A stretch of DNA of 63,530 nucleotides from Branchiostoma floridae. Taxonomy: Eukaryota; Chordata; Leptocardii; Amphioxiformes; Branchiostomatidae. Positions 32,214 through 43,100 of this stretch are shown here, one piece after another; the stretch's first letter is position 1, and each line of letters opens with the position of its first letter. The stretch spans positions 596,687-660,216 of the forward strand of contig NC_049980.1 in NCBI RefSeq assembly GCF_000003815.2. The letters are read 5' to 3'. A model generated the notes under the pieces. That model saw only the letters and a list, made by a program, of their open reading frames with translations. It ran no database searches and was not told the DNA's origin. The position numbers and the translations under genes were made by a program.

Positions 32214-32307
32214 GATTCGAGATTCGCTGACGTCCCTCCCGGGTTTTCGCTGCCAAGTTTCACACTTGGCAGCAAAAAGGCGGGAGGGACGTCAGCGAAT
32301 CTCGAAT
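32214..32307. repeat. Near-perfect GC-rich hairpin, ~43-bp arms
   Basis: Left arm ATTCGAGATTCGCTGACGTC...GCTGCCAAG pairs with CTTGGCAGC...GACGTCAGCGAATCTCGAAT around the 7-base loop TTTCACA, with only one or two mismatches in the middle. It sits in an isolated GC-rich block at 32020-32480. No target duplication was seen. Confidence 0.85.
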
Positions 32308-32479
32308 CGGCCACGTATTCGACCAAGAAGATGTTTCTGGAAAAAGTCGCCCGCCATGGAACAAACGATGTCGCAAACTTTTCACACTAAAATATCGCTA
32401 GACCCTTCAAGGTTGCCGACCTCAATGCGGCGCTGTAGAGAACCATGCGGCAGGCAGGGTCAACGCCATTTTGAAAATT

Positions 32480-33347
32480 TGATTGTTGTTGTGTGTACGC
32501 TTGGGTGGCGGCGAATTCTTGTACTGAAGGTTATATTCGGAATTGTTTGTAGCTCACAAAAACGCCTTACATATTGCGCTTTGACGCTATGAATTTGATT
32601 GTATTTCTGCCTAGAAAATCGTAGGTTTACACCAAATATTTTGTAGCTGCTTTGTATATTTTTTTTCAAATTTTCTGCGACGCCTTTTTTGCTGTTGTTG
32701 TCTGCACACTACGATGACGCTGACATTTTCTACGTCTTGTGTAACATCGTAGCACAACGTGAATTTCGTAACTGTTTTGCATATTTTATGGACAAACTCC
32801 TAAATTGTAGCGTAGAATAATATTGATAAATACGATTGTGTAAATTTGCAGCTAAGTTTAGCTCCTTACTAATTTGTGTTACTTACGTCAGTATGCTTTT
32901 ACTCCAATTTGTAAAAAAAAATGACGACAAACTTTCCAGTTAAATATATGTTTTATTTCTTGAAGACCGACGAACTTCTTGTTCCTGTGTGAATTACTAG
33001 TGTAATTACTAGTGTAATGCATGTTTTTGTAAAGTATAAGAGCTAGATCGTGAACGTATAAACATAACCAAACCAGAAATGAGTGCCGCGACATTAGAGG
33101 GAGGGGGTGGAGGGGTGAATTCGAGTAATCAAACAGTCGCTACAATGAAAATTTAGCGGTCGACTGTTGACCGCTAAAGCCGCTAAAATTAGGTAATTAA
33201 AAGATCAAGAATTACAGTCATTCGACCGTGAGAACGTTCACCCTTACGCACACCTGTAGATCACCTAATAAGGGGGCCGTCTAAATATATAAAATCTCAA
33301 ATGATGTCTAGAAATATCAAATATAAGGCCATGTTGATTATATTGTT
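32480..33347. other. Intergenic sequence, nothing recognised
   Basis: AT-rich; a short inverted motif TTAGCGGTCGACTG/TTGACCGCTAAAG occurs at about 33154-33180. No gene signal. Confidence 0.4.
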
Positions 33348-33860
33348 AAGCAATATCGTGATGGTTAAATGTATCAAAATTAGTATAAAACTTATAATGC
33401 CAAAATGTACACATAAATAGTGGATAGATTGCATCTTTTGTGCAAATGTCTTTATTATTAAGCAATATCATGATGGTTAAATGCAACTTGAGAGTATAAA
33501 ACTTTTGATGCCAAAATGTACATATAAATAGTAGATAAATAGCATCTTTTGTGCAAATGTCTCTATTTTTAAGCAATATCATAATGGTAAAATGTAACTT
33601 CAAAGTATGAAACTTTTGATGCCAAAATGTACATATAAATAGTAGATAGTATCTTTTGTGCAAATGTCTCTATTATTAAGCAATATCATGATGGTTAAAT
33701 GTAACTTCAAAGTATGAAACTTTGATGCCAAAATGTACATATAAATAGTAGATAGATAGCATCTTTTGCGCAAATGTCTCTATTATTAAGCAATATTATG
33801 ATGCTTAAATGTACCTTCATAGTATTAAACTGTTGATGCCAAAATGAACATGTATATATA
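33348..33860. repeat. ~110-bp minisatellite, about 4.6 copies
   Basis: Units begin AAGCAATATC at 33348, 33460, 33571, 33678 and 33788 and contain GATGCCAAAATGTACATATA and CATCTTTTGTGCAAATGTCT. The minus-strand open frame over it is an effect of the repeat. Confidence 0.9.
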
Positions 33861-34055
33861 TGAAATTTATATGAAATCTATAGTTGATAGATGACCCTCA
33901 TACCTATATTATTAGATAATACATAAAGAATATAAGTTTGCTCATAAGGAGTAGTTAAGTCAGCGTCCTATGAACAATAAATAATGACCACATGCGTCCA
34001 CTCAGTCCAGCCTGGTAGCAACAATAGCGGGTCACCACTTCACTCTTCCACCTCA

Positions 34056-34260
34056 GTACTCCGCACAAACCCTAAGCTTCTTCTTGTTCTAGGGGCCCTA
34101 GTACTCCGCACAAACTCTTCCTCTGGTTCTAAGGGCCCTGGTACTCCGCACAAACCCTTCCTCTTGTTCTAGGGGCCAAAGTACTCCACACAAACCCTTC
34201 CTCATGTTCTAGGGGCCAAAGTACTCCACACAAACCCTTCAACTGGTTCTGTGGACCAGA
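34056..34260. repeat. 40-bp minisatellite, about 4.5 copies
   Basis: Units begin GTACTCC(G/A)CACAAAC at 34056, 34101, 34141, 34181 and 34221, each followed by TTCTAGGGGCC. GC-rich relative to its surroundings. Confidence 0.9.
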
Positions 34261-35046
34261 GCTTCCAGATGTTCCTTTACGCAAGGTTCAGACAGGAGAG
34301 AACAGACAAGAAGATGTCTCACAGTCTGCTCTAACCCGCAATCGCAGGTCGCCTGTGCCACTGAACTGAGACCACACTTTTCCATCAGCATCTTGTGGGA
34401 CCTGTTCCGAGGAGTATGAAAATGATGCTTCCCTCGCTCTGATCATTCTCTATGATTCTGCACTACCGATAAGTGGTTCAACTGAGTGCAAAAAAACTAC
34501 GTCTCGATATAACAAGCTCTCTTCATACATTTTGATTAGTTTCTGTAGTTTTTAGGGTCAAATGAACCCCGAAGTACTGGTACATGATACATTCAGTACA
34601 GCAGATTTCAAGAGACTCGATGCTACAGACAGATTAGCATAGGAAACTAAAAAAAAGGTAATACCCGTTTTGCAGACAATTGTTAAACAGTTGCAGTAGT
34701 GGCGTTTGAAGTACCGATTTACCGAATGTCAACATTTCCTTTAAGAGCAAATCCTTTCCACTCGATTTATTGTTCTTGAGGTTTGAAATGGCATTATAAC
34801 GTTATAATTCTTCTGACGTTAAAGGGGAATTTAGAACAGATGGATTAGCAGCGGAGAACGACAAATTTAGTTGATCGGTTTCTGGAATAGGAGAGTCAAT
34901 TTTACCATTATTAGGGAGTTTGTCTAAATTGCTAAAATGTTCAAACCACTCTTCTTCTGAGATTTTGTTATTTTCTTGCGTTTTCGTAGGTTTCAGCGCC
35001 TGGATTTTTCTCTTCGTGGGAAGACAATTGGGTCATGATTTGTTTG
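34261..35046. other. Intergenic sequence, nothing recognised
   Basis: No credible exon, RNA gene or repeat seen. Confidence 0.4.
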
Positions 35047-35346
35047 CAGGGCTCGAAATACTGGGTGCATGTGCACCCAAGTATTTTCTTACGTTTAAAT
35101 GTATGTAAAGATATCACAGTATAACTAGTATACATCATATTATTGACATGATGAGATCTTAGTGTTAGAAAGATAATAATAATGTCTATCATGGTACTTG
35201 TTTAAGAATTTGATAGCTTGTAACTAAGTTTTATCATTAGGTTATTACTAAATTTAAGTGGTGCACCCAAAAATTTTTTGGTGCACCCAATTTTTCAAGC
35301 TGGGTGCACCAGTGCACCTAATGCCAAAAACGAGTTTCGAGCCCTG
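35047..35346. mobile_element. MITE, CAGGGCTCGAAAT family, copy 1 (5-bp TSD GTTTG)
   Basis: Ends CAGGGCTCGAAATACTGGGT and CGAGTTTCGAGCCCTG are flanked by GTTTG on both sides. GGTGCAC/GTGCACC motifs cluster just inside both ends. It is the reverse of the 52708 copy along most of its length. Confidence 0.85.
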
Positions 35347-36290
35347 GTTTGTGAAAGTCGGTTTTTTTCTTTTTTTATCAGTTTTTTTTTAATCTTATAG
35401 AATTATATAGAAAGCTTAGACAGCATAGAACAATGGTAACGTTTGTTACAGCCATTTCTGTACAACATTTTGTTAAGCAAGGTGGGCCGGGATACAAATG
35501 ACAGTCAACAACCCTTTCTTGTTTCTTTAGAAAGCCAGAAAAACTGTACAGCGTCACAAAAACGGTCATTTCTTGTCTTTTACGTGGATAATATAACCGT
35601 GACATCCATCGTACTCGTGGTGGTAACGTTTGTTACCGAATCTGGCGACAGGCATAAACCACCTCACACAGCCTCCAAGATCTGACGTGATCGGGCAGAG
35701 GGCCTAGGTAGCTGGTTTCACCTATCGAACAATCATTCTGGGAATTCCTGAATTGTTACATTAATTTTTTTTGGCTACTATTTGAATTCTTCGTTTCTTC
35801 TCAGGCGACAGCCATTTTTTAGGGTGTGAAATCCCACAAGTGGCTATGATAATCTTCTAAGCCATCAACCAAACGAATGTTGTGGGTCATCTTTTGTAAA
35901 ACATTACAGGGGTTGTGGAAAAATGAAGGAACCAGTGATGTTGTCTAAAATTTGCTCCATATCAAGGCGTAAAGTCAGGCGACAGCATTTCGACATTTAA
36001 ATGAGAACGAGCCAGAAGCGAGTGTATATGGGATACGTATAACGAACGCCGGATCGAATTACTTTCCGCATGGTACCCAGGCTACAGAAACATTGAAATT
36101 ACTGGCTCTCTTCAGCCTTTGGAGTAAAGTGTACAAAGATCAACATATCATCTTACCGCCAGCTGCTTGCTGAGGAACGTTTGGGCCGTATATCGGATTC
36201 CGGAACTGTTGGACGTTCGGGAACCGTCGGCGAGAAGGAAGCGCGCTTTGAGGCTGGTGAGTGTCGCGCATGCTCCTGTCATCCCCTTGG
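35347..36290. other. Intergenic sequence, nothing recognised
   Basis: No credible exon; poly-pyrimidine stretches only. Confidence 0.4.
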
Positions 36291-37090
36291 GACCCTGAAT
36301 TGGTAGCATCATTCCCGGAAGTGTCAGCATCATTTCCGCAAGTGTCAGCATTATTCCCAGAAGTGTCAGCATTTTGGTTTGGGCGTTTTCATAGACTCTG
36401 ACATGTTTTTTTTTTTTTTTTTTAGTTTGAATGGTTTGACATGAATAATCATGGCGACTGATTGGGCTCGTAGCTGTACGTGTGAAGTCCCTGCATACGG
36501 CATAAGCTGGGTCTGATGCTGACGTGTACATTTTAGATGTGGTTGTTCCTGAAATGTTTTTTAAGAACGATATTCTATAACATCCTGCTTTCTAGAGTTG
36601 TGTATTGATCACAATTGCTTGTTTTTACAATAACAACTGCATGTATGTAAACATGAATAACTAAAAGAAAAGACAAGGTTTGTTAAATTTGTAACATTTT
36701 TTTTTGTCAAAAGGACACGCCCAAGCCATTTTCCCTGCCTACTTTGACATAGCGTCTGTCCCCACCGAATATTTGTTCTTGATACTTTGTTTCCTTTGTT
36801 TTATTCCAGGTGTTTAGTCCACGTTCCTCTGTGTATATACATATACCTTAGATTTAGAGGCATAAGCTGGGATATAATGAATTTATGAAAATATTAAGTA
36901 AAATTCGGATGCTTGTACTCACGGTTCTCCCCGTTTTTTTTTTTTTCGGAGCGCGCGGGACTGCCCTCCTTCTGAAGACGTTCTCTCTTCCTGAAGATGT
37001 GACTCAAGACGTTAAGGCTTCCTGAAGATGTGGCTCAAGACGCTATCGACTCCTGAAGATGTAACTCTATACGACACCGGTCCCGAAGAT
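36291..37090. repeat. Two short tandem repeats
   Basis: AAGTGTCAGCAT(C/T)ATT(T/C)CC, about 21 bp long, repeats about four times at 36311-36375. CTTCCTGAAGATGTGRCTCA, about 34 bp apart, repeats three to four times at 36972-37080. No gene is seen in the interval. Confidence 0.75.
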
Positions 37091-37451
37091 TCTGTTTTTC
37101 AGTGGCGGCCTGCAGGGTGTTTTACAGTGACTGCGACCCAATCGTTTGTCTTCAGACTGAACGTAGTATGCGCATGTACAGACCATTGAGTAACATTATA
37201 TATTTAATAAGTTGGCTGTATATCATTATGATAATGATGAGTTCTGATTGGTGGAGTTGCATTTTGTACTCGGCACAAACTACTCTCTCGAATTCAGAGA
37301 CATTGTATGGAATTATAGTGTCCGTTTTCCGATAGGTTTTGCAATACGCTGCATATATTTGTTCATAATTCTGCATCTGCGTTGTACGATGTACACTGTA
37401 ATTATGGTTGTTTACTTCTTTGTTGAAACCAGTTGCGTATTTTTTTTTTTT

Positions 37452-37600
37452 TAAACAAAAATGAACTTGATTGCACGACATTTGCACATGGTACAATGTA
37501 AGGCAAAGGTAGTAGATCAAGGTAGTGACACTACATATTACTTTAACTATATAAAGTACAGGAATGTGAAAGTAAATGGCGTATTGACATACGGCGTATA
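37452..37600 (-). mobile_element. LINE-tail-like repeat
   Basis: GAACTTGATTGCACGACATTTGC-like text and CATGGTACAATGTAAGGCAA resemble 63245-63290 (TTTATTGCACCACATTTGTA, CATGGTACAATGTACGGAAC), preceded here by a T-run. This suggests the inverted 3' end of the same element. Confidence 0.5.
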
Positions 37601-40098
37601 TGGCAATTTACAAGTTACACGATTAGGTCTGCTATGGTACAATACATTCTCTCTTTTTCAGAGCATTGCATATGTAACAGTTTTTAGTCTAAATACGTGG
37701 ATATGTAGTCAGGGCATGACATAAGTAGAATAAAAATGTGTTTGGAAAGGGTTTACTAGATTTACATGTGATCATATTCATTAATTTTTGTCTTTTTACG
37801 TTATATTGATGATGCTTCCCACTCTCCCAGTAGACTGGGGAAGGTGTTGAGTGTGACAAAAACACTTGATTACATAAACTAGTTATGAAAGATTGTCATG
37901 ACCAATTTGCGGAGACAACCTCAAGGACCACTCTTTAAGTCAGACGCTTTCGAACAATTTTCTTCCATTACGATTACCAAATGACTTTAAGATTGTATCT
38001 AACACATTGGAATAAGTCGTGGTACGGACAGGATTGTTGACCGCTTTTTTTGTCATCAATGTCGTCCATCCTTCAGTTCAGGTAGTCACATGAAATCGCA
38101 GGTGGCTGTACAGCCCTATAATGACGGGAACAAATCTACAATCCACTTTGACGGGAACACGCGATATAGCCTGCAATTTTATCAGGGGGCGCAACCAAAC
38201 TGCTAACCGTACGACAGTTGACCAGTCCTTGCTGCTGAAACAGTTCTACACTAAAGTACCTGCCCTGGTACCACTTCAACAACATGGCAACAAAGGGGGA
38301 CATATTTGGAGGAAAATGAAATATGCCAACAAGTTAAGGTCAATTTTTTATTCTTTAAGACGTTAATGCTGAATACAGGGTGTCTTGAGGCAGTGCAGAA
38401 TCTAAGTGTACATGTACAACACACAACTGTTCATGCCTCACAAACTAAGTCTTAAAATAATCCTATGAGAATGGCACACAGCAAACTCTATCAGGAAAAC
38501 TATTCTAGTATAGAGAATTCTCTTTTCATTTATAAACAGTTGAAAATGTCCTTGTATATACAGTTTGTATTGCTACAAGACCTTCGAACACAGATGTGAC
38601 TATGGGCCTATAGTAGAATGTATTTTGTTTGAAAAAAATGTTTTTTGTTTGGCCACTAATCATCTCATTTTGACGATTTGCTATATATTTGGCATTTTTG
38701 CAGACAGTAATACTGAGTGAGTGGCCGAGACACCCCTTTCCCCATAGTAAGATAGTTCATCATGTACTACAATAACACAGTAACTTGGATGAAACCATTG
38801 AATAAGAGGTAAGATATGTTTTTTTACAAAAAATGGTACTAGCAGCTCTAGGCATTGTAACAATTAAAAGAAGTACAATGTATACAGAGAAGTTTAGAAC
38901 ATGAGAAGAACTTTCGAGAAACTTGCATATTACATTTTTTTGCTATAAGTACGATATAAATCACTGTCTTGTCAAATGAGAAGCTCTGAACAACTGAGAT
39001 TATTTACATATATAGACAAATTAGTTGTAACAATTTAACACTGCAGGCCTTTAAAAATACTCTCTGAGCTTGCAGACTTTAAAAAAACGACTGGACTTTC
39101 AAAGTATTTGTGAGAAGTGTCGTCAAAAGAAAAAAAAAGAGATTTCCTTTGATGTATATGTAAGATTGTAGTTTTGGCTCAAGCGGGAAAAATGAGGGAC
39201 TGACTTATTTCCAATTTTACAGAGCACAATACATGTTTTGAGGGAAACATTTATTATTATAGCTATCATTTATGTCACATTTTATGATTAACTTGTCATG
39301 AAATAAGAACGTGCTTCAATTCAACTCCCAAGCAACAATTCCACATAAGAAAAAATTCCATCAAATTCAGCACTGATAGCAGTCCTATTAGTGCAATATA
39401 AGTGTAAAAGCAAAAAACAGTGCATCAAGCCAACTGTCTTTTACATTCTACAGTATACTGGTAGGACAACTGTGCTGAGTGATTCAACATTTCTTCCTTC
39501 TGAAATAGAACATAATTATGGTCAAACTTTGTGAAAAAATGATCTTGTAAATTGAAAAAAAAATCTTGTCAAAGAATTGATAGTATTATGGAATGTTGGG
39601 TGAAGCTTATGTCAAATAGCATTGGTACTTAATATCAAACTTTGATGGAATGTGAGAGCAGAATTGTTAATCTCCATAGAAAGCCATGCTGATTTGAGTA
39701 TATGGATGACATCTGCACACTTGAATCAATTTTTATCCATCTCCAAACATTTAATGGCAAAAAAATTGTTGGACATACTGTGAATTGTAAAAAGCAGCTG
39801 TATCCTAAAATTGCACCCAAAAAAAAAATAAATATCCATCATTGGATTGGGATACTAATGTGAAAGAATGCCACCGCCAGATCAAAATCAAGAAGATATG
39901 AAAGAACAAGAATGAGGAATCTCTCATTTGGCATACTATCAGTCCGTGTGTTTAGTCATTTGCTTAACCTTCAATTCCTGACCACTAAAGGGAACAATTT
40001 TTTTTCAAACTTTTTTACCACATGCTTGCATCAGTTTTGGAGAAGATGACATCCACATAAACAAATCAACATGGCCTAAGACAGAGCCTAAGACGACT
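37601..40098. other. Intergenic sequence downstream of CFAP161
   Basis: About 2.5 kb of AT-rich sequence with no coding exon or clear repeat. The part next to 40098 is the CFAP161 3' flank. Confidence 0.4.
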
Positions 40099-40103
40099 TT
40101 ATT
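40097..40103 (-). terminator. AATAAA polyadenylation signal overlapping the CFAP161 stop codon
   Basis: The last codons read ACT CAA TAA AGT, so AATAAA (40098-40103) spans the final Gln codon and the stop. If it is used, the 3' UTR would be only about 15-30 bases. A downstream signal cannot be excluded. Confidence 0.45.
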
Positions 40104-43100
40104 GAGTCTGAAGAGGCGCCTCCCCTCCCTTCGCTGTCTGCTCAATCTGAGTCAGCATCTCCTCCATGGTTGGCTTCTCCTCTGTCTTGGGAGGAGGTTT
40201 TGTCTGTTTGGGGTCCAGCCCGGCATTCCTGATCTCCCCCGTACCCTCCATGGGACGGTCCGTCAGGCCGGATGGGTCAGGGCGTGGTCTGCAAAGGGAA
40301 GAGAACAATCATAAAAATATCTGCAGATCTCATTGGACAATGCATGATGAGAGAGTCTGACACAAACTGTAAGTTTAACGCAAAAAGTAGCACTGAGAAA
40401 ATAGTAAAGACTTGGTATAGATGGAAGAAATGCAACAAATGCAACCAATTGCATGGCGCATTTGGCAGTGCTTTGGGGTCAGGCCCATACAAGAGGTTCC
40501 GAGTTTGAATCCTGCCATGTCACCGATCTTTTCCTCTTGGGAAAGGCAATTTACACTACTTTCCTCCCTTTACTCGTGAAAATGACTATGTAGCTTCAGC
40601 TAGGGGCCTCCTTCAGATAGAACGTTAAATGGAAGTCCTGTGTTTGAGGAGAGCTACACTTAACCTTCTCAGCGTAAGTGAATCAAACCCTTCTGGCTTA
40701 ATGGGATAGGGAATCTCCTGAGCTGCCTTTGTAACCCCAGGGTGCTTCACCTATTGAGTCAGTTAGTCGAACTTGCTGAAGCTCGATGTTTCTGACTTAG
40801 GGAGAAGAGATGCTGCTACAGTTCCCAAAAGTGCTCTACACATGTATGTGGTTTTGCACTGAGCAAACTCATTAAAAAGAAACGAAACAGGAAGAAAGAA
40901 GAAAGAAGAAAATCGAAAAGATGGGATGAAAGTAAGAATAGCCAAATTGGTAAATTAACAGAATCAAAAGATTGTAGGGAAAAATACAAACATGAAATAG
41001 ACAAAAAGAAAGATAGGCCAATAAAAAGGAGAAAGAAAAATTTTAAAGCAAAAGAAAGGGAGATTAAAAAGAAGAGACAACAAGATAGACCACTCACTTG
41101 TCAAACATAGTTCTACCATCGTCAGTAGGGGTACCGGTGATGATGACCCAGTGGTTGGTTTCCTTCTCCGCGCGGTGAGAGTCCAGGTCCATGTGGGCAG
41201 TCACCTCATACTCATAGCCAAACGGAGTTCTACAGATGTAAGACATGAAAATCAGTCGGTTTCTCTACATCCTGTTTACAATGTCAAATGCAAGGTTGTG
41301 AACCTGGAATGTACATTGTATTCACCACAGCCCATAAGCTTCATCAGGGCTCCTGTTAGTCTTATTTGCAGACTTCGTTCTAGCAACGTTGGATTATACT
41401 TTTTAGGGAAAGAATCAATCATTTGATTCTTGATTTTCAACATTGGACAATGTTTAAAATCAATATTCAGTGCTAAACAAAGAATAAAAGCCAGCATGCA
41501 ATACTAGAATTCTGGAAAGGATGTTACCTTCTTTACTCACTCACTCACTCACTCCTATATATTTTTTTTTTAAATCTTCAGATTTATTCAAACAATCTGT
41601 AGTCTGAGAGTCCTCCAAGTTAAAAAAATCTTTATAATTTCTAAAAACGAATCTCCATTTTTATTAACCAAATTGTTAAAGCTGCAGATTGTTTGCAACA
41701 ACCTTTTTTGAACAATCACCAGATTGTTTCCTGAACAAAGATTGTTTCCGACAACATTTTTTAACAATCATTATTGTTTCTATCAACCTCTTTTGGACAA
41801 TCTCCAAATTGTTTCCAGAAACCTCTTTTAAACAATCTCCAGATTGTTTCCAACAACCTCTCTAAAACAATCTCCAGATTATTCACAACAGAACTTTTTA
41901 AACAATCTCCAGATAGTTTCCAACAAGATCTTTTAAACAATCTCCAGATTGTTTCCAACAACCTCTATTAACCAATCTCCAGATTGTTTCCAACAACATC
42001 TTTTAAACAATCTCCGCAGATTGTTTCCAACAATCTTTTTTAAACAATCTCCAGACTGTTTCCACAACATCTTTAAAACAATCTCCAGACTGTTTCCAAC
42101 AATCCTTTTTAAACAATCTCCAGATTGTTTCCACAACATCTTTTGAACAAAACAACCTCTCTAAAACAATCTCCAGATTGTTTCAAACAACCTCTTTTAA
42201 ACAATCTCCAGATTATTTCCAACAACCTCTTTTAAACAATCTCCAGATTGTTTCCAAATTGCTTCAAACAATCTGTTTTAAACAATATACAGGATAATGT
42301 TTCAAACCTTTCTGGATTGTTCCAACAGATCTCCAGCTTTTTTTTCAACCAATTTCTAGATTTTTTTTGATCTCCAGACTTTTTCAAACAATACCCACAG
42401 TCATGTTTCAAATAATTCCAAGACTGATCTCAAGAAATCTTCAGTGCTTCAATCTTAGTATTTGTTTCAAACAATCTAAATTTTTTAGTGTACATGTTAA
42501 CACTAGTTCACCTTTATTTGTGGGGTAATCTTTATCCATTGTATTTAGAACTAGGGTATTTAGGGATATCAATTCGACCAATGGTTGTTTCAAACTGCAA
42601 TATTTTGAAGATAGAATAAAAAGCAAATCAAACATCCATCCACTTGATATCCCTAAATACCATGTTTTTAGGTACAACGGATATAGGTTACCCCACGAAT
42701 AAAGGTGAACTAGCGCTATATTGAAATTAATGTTGATTATACAGTACTTTATGCTGTATATTCCACCCTTGTCTCACCTGGCGACATAGTCTTGTGCAAT
42801 GTTCAGGTGTTGGTGGGTCTTGCAGTGTGTGATGAGAAGCTTTACATTGGCCTGGTGGAAAATAAAAGCAACCAAAATGCTGACTAACAAATAACAAATA
42901 AAGAGTGATAGGCAAAACTACCTTTAATGTATATAGCAATAAAACACTTTTGGCTGGCATTGCAAAATAAAATTGAAGCATGATTTGAATTAAAGCGGAC
43001 TAGTGCTTGTAAGCAACATTGGGAAAGATTGAATAAAATTAAAAGAGGCACATGAACAAGCTGCAGATATAGGCCACTCATTTTCACACCCATGCATTTA

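Noticed and set aside
32027-32592. Overlapping GC-rich frames with RFADVPP / GGTSANLES text as a gene
   Set aside because: The matching peptides on both strands come from the 94-bp hairpin; no further gene evidence.
33346-33663. 105-codon minus-strand open frame with repeating FICTFWHQKF-like text
   Set aside because: It lies wholly in the 110-bp minisatellite and its protein repeat follows the DNA repeat; no gene features.
33348-34260. CRISPR-like arrays among the regular tandem repeats
   Set aside because: Units are contiguous, without unique spacers between short repeats, and the context is a eukaryotic genome.
36148-36531. 127-codon minus-strand frame
   Set aside because: Driven by a 21-bp tandem repeat (MLTLPGM-like repeats) and an A-run; no homology recognised.
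41761-42146. Open frames on both strands with repeated LETIWRLFKR / QSPDCFQ-like residues
   Set aside because: They come from the 33-bp dyad minisatellite in a CFAP161 intron.
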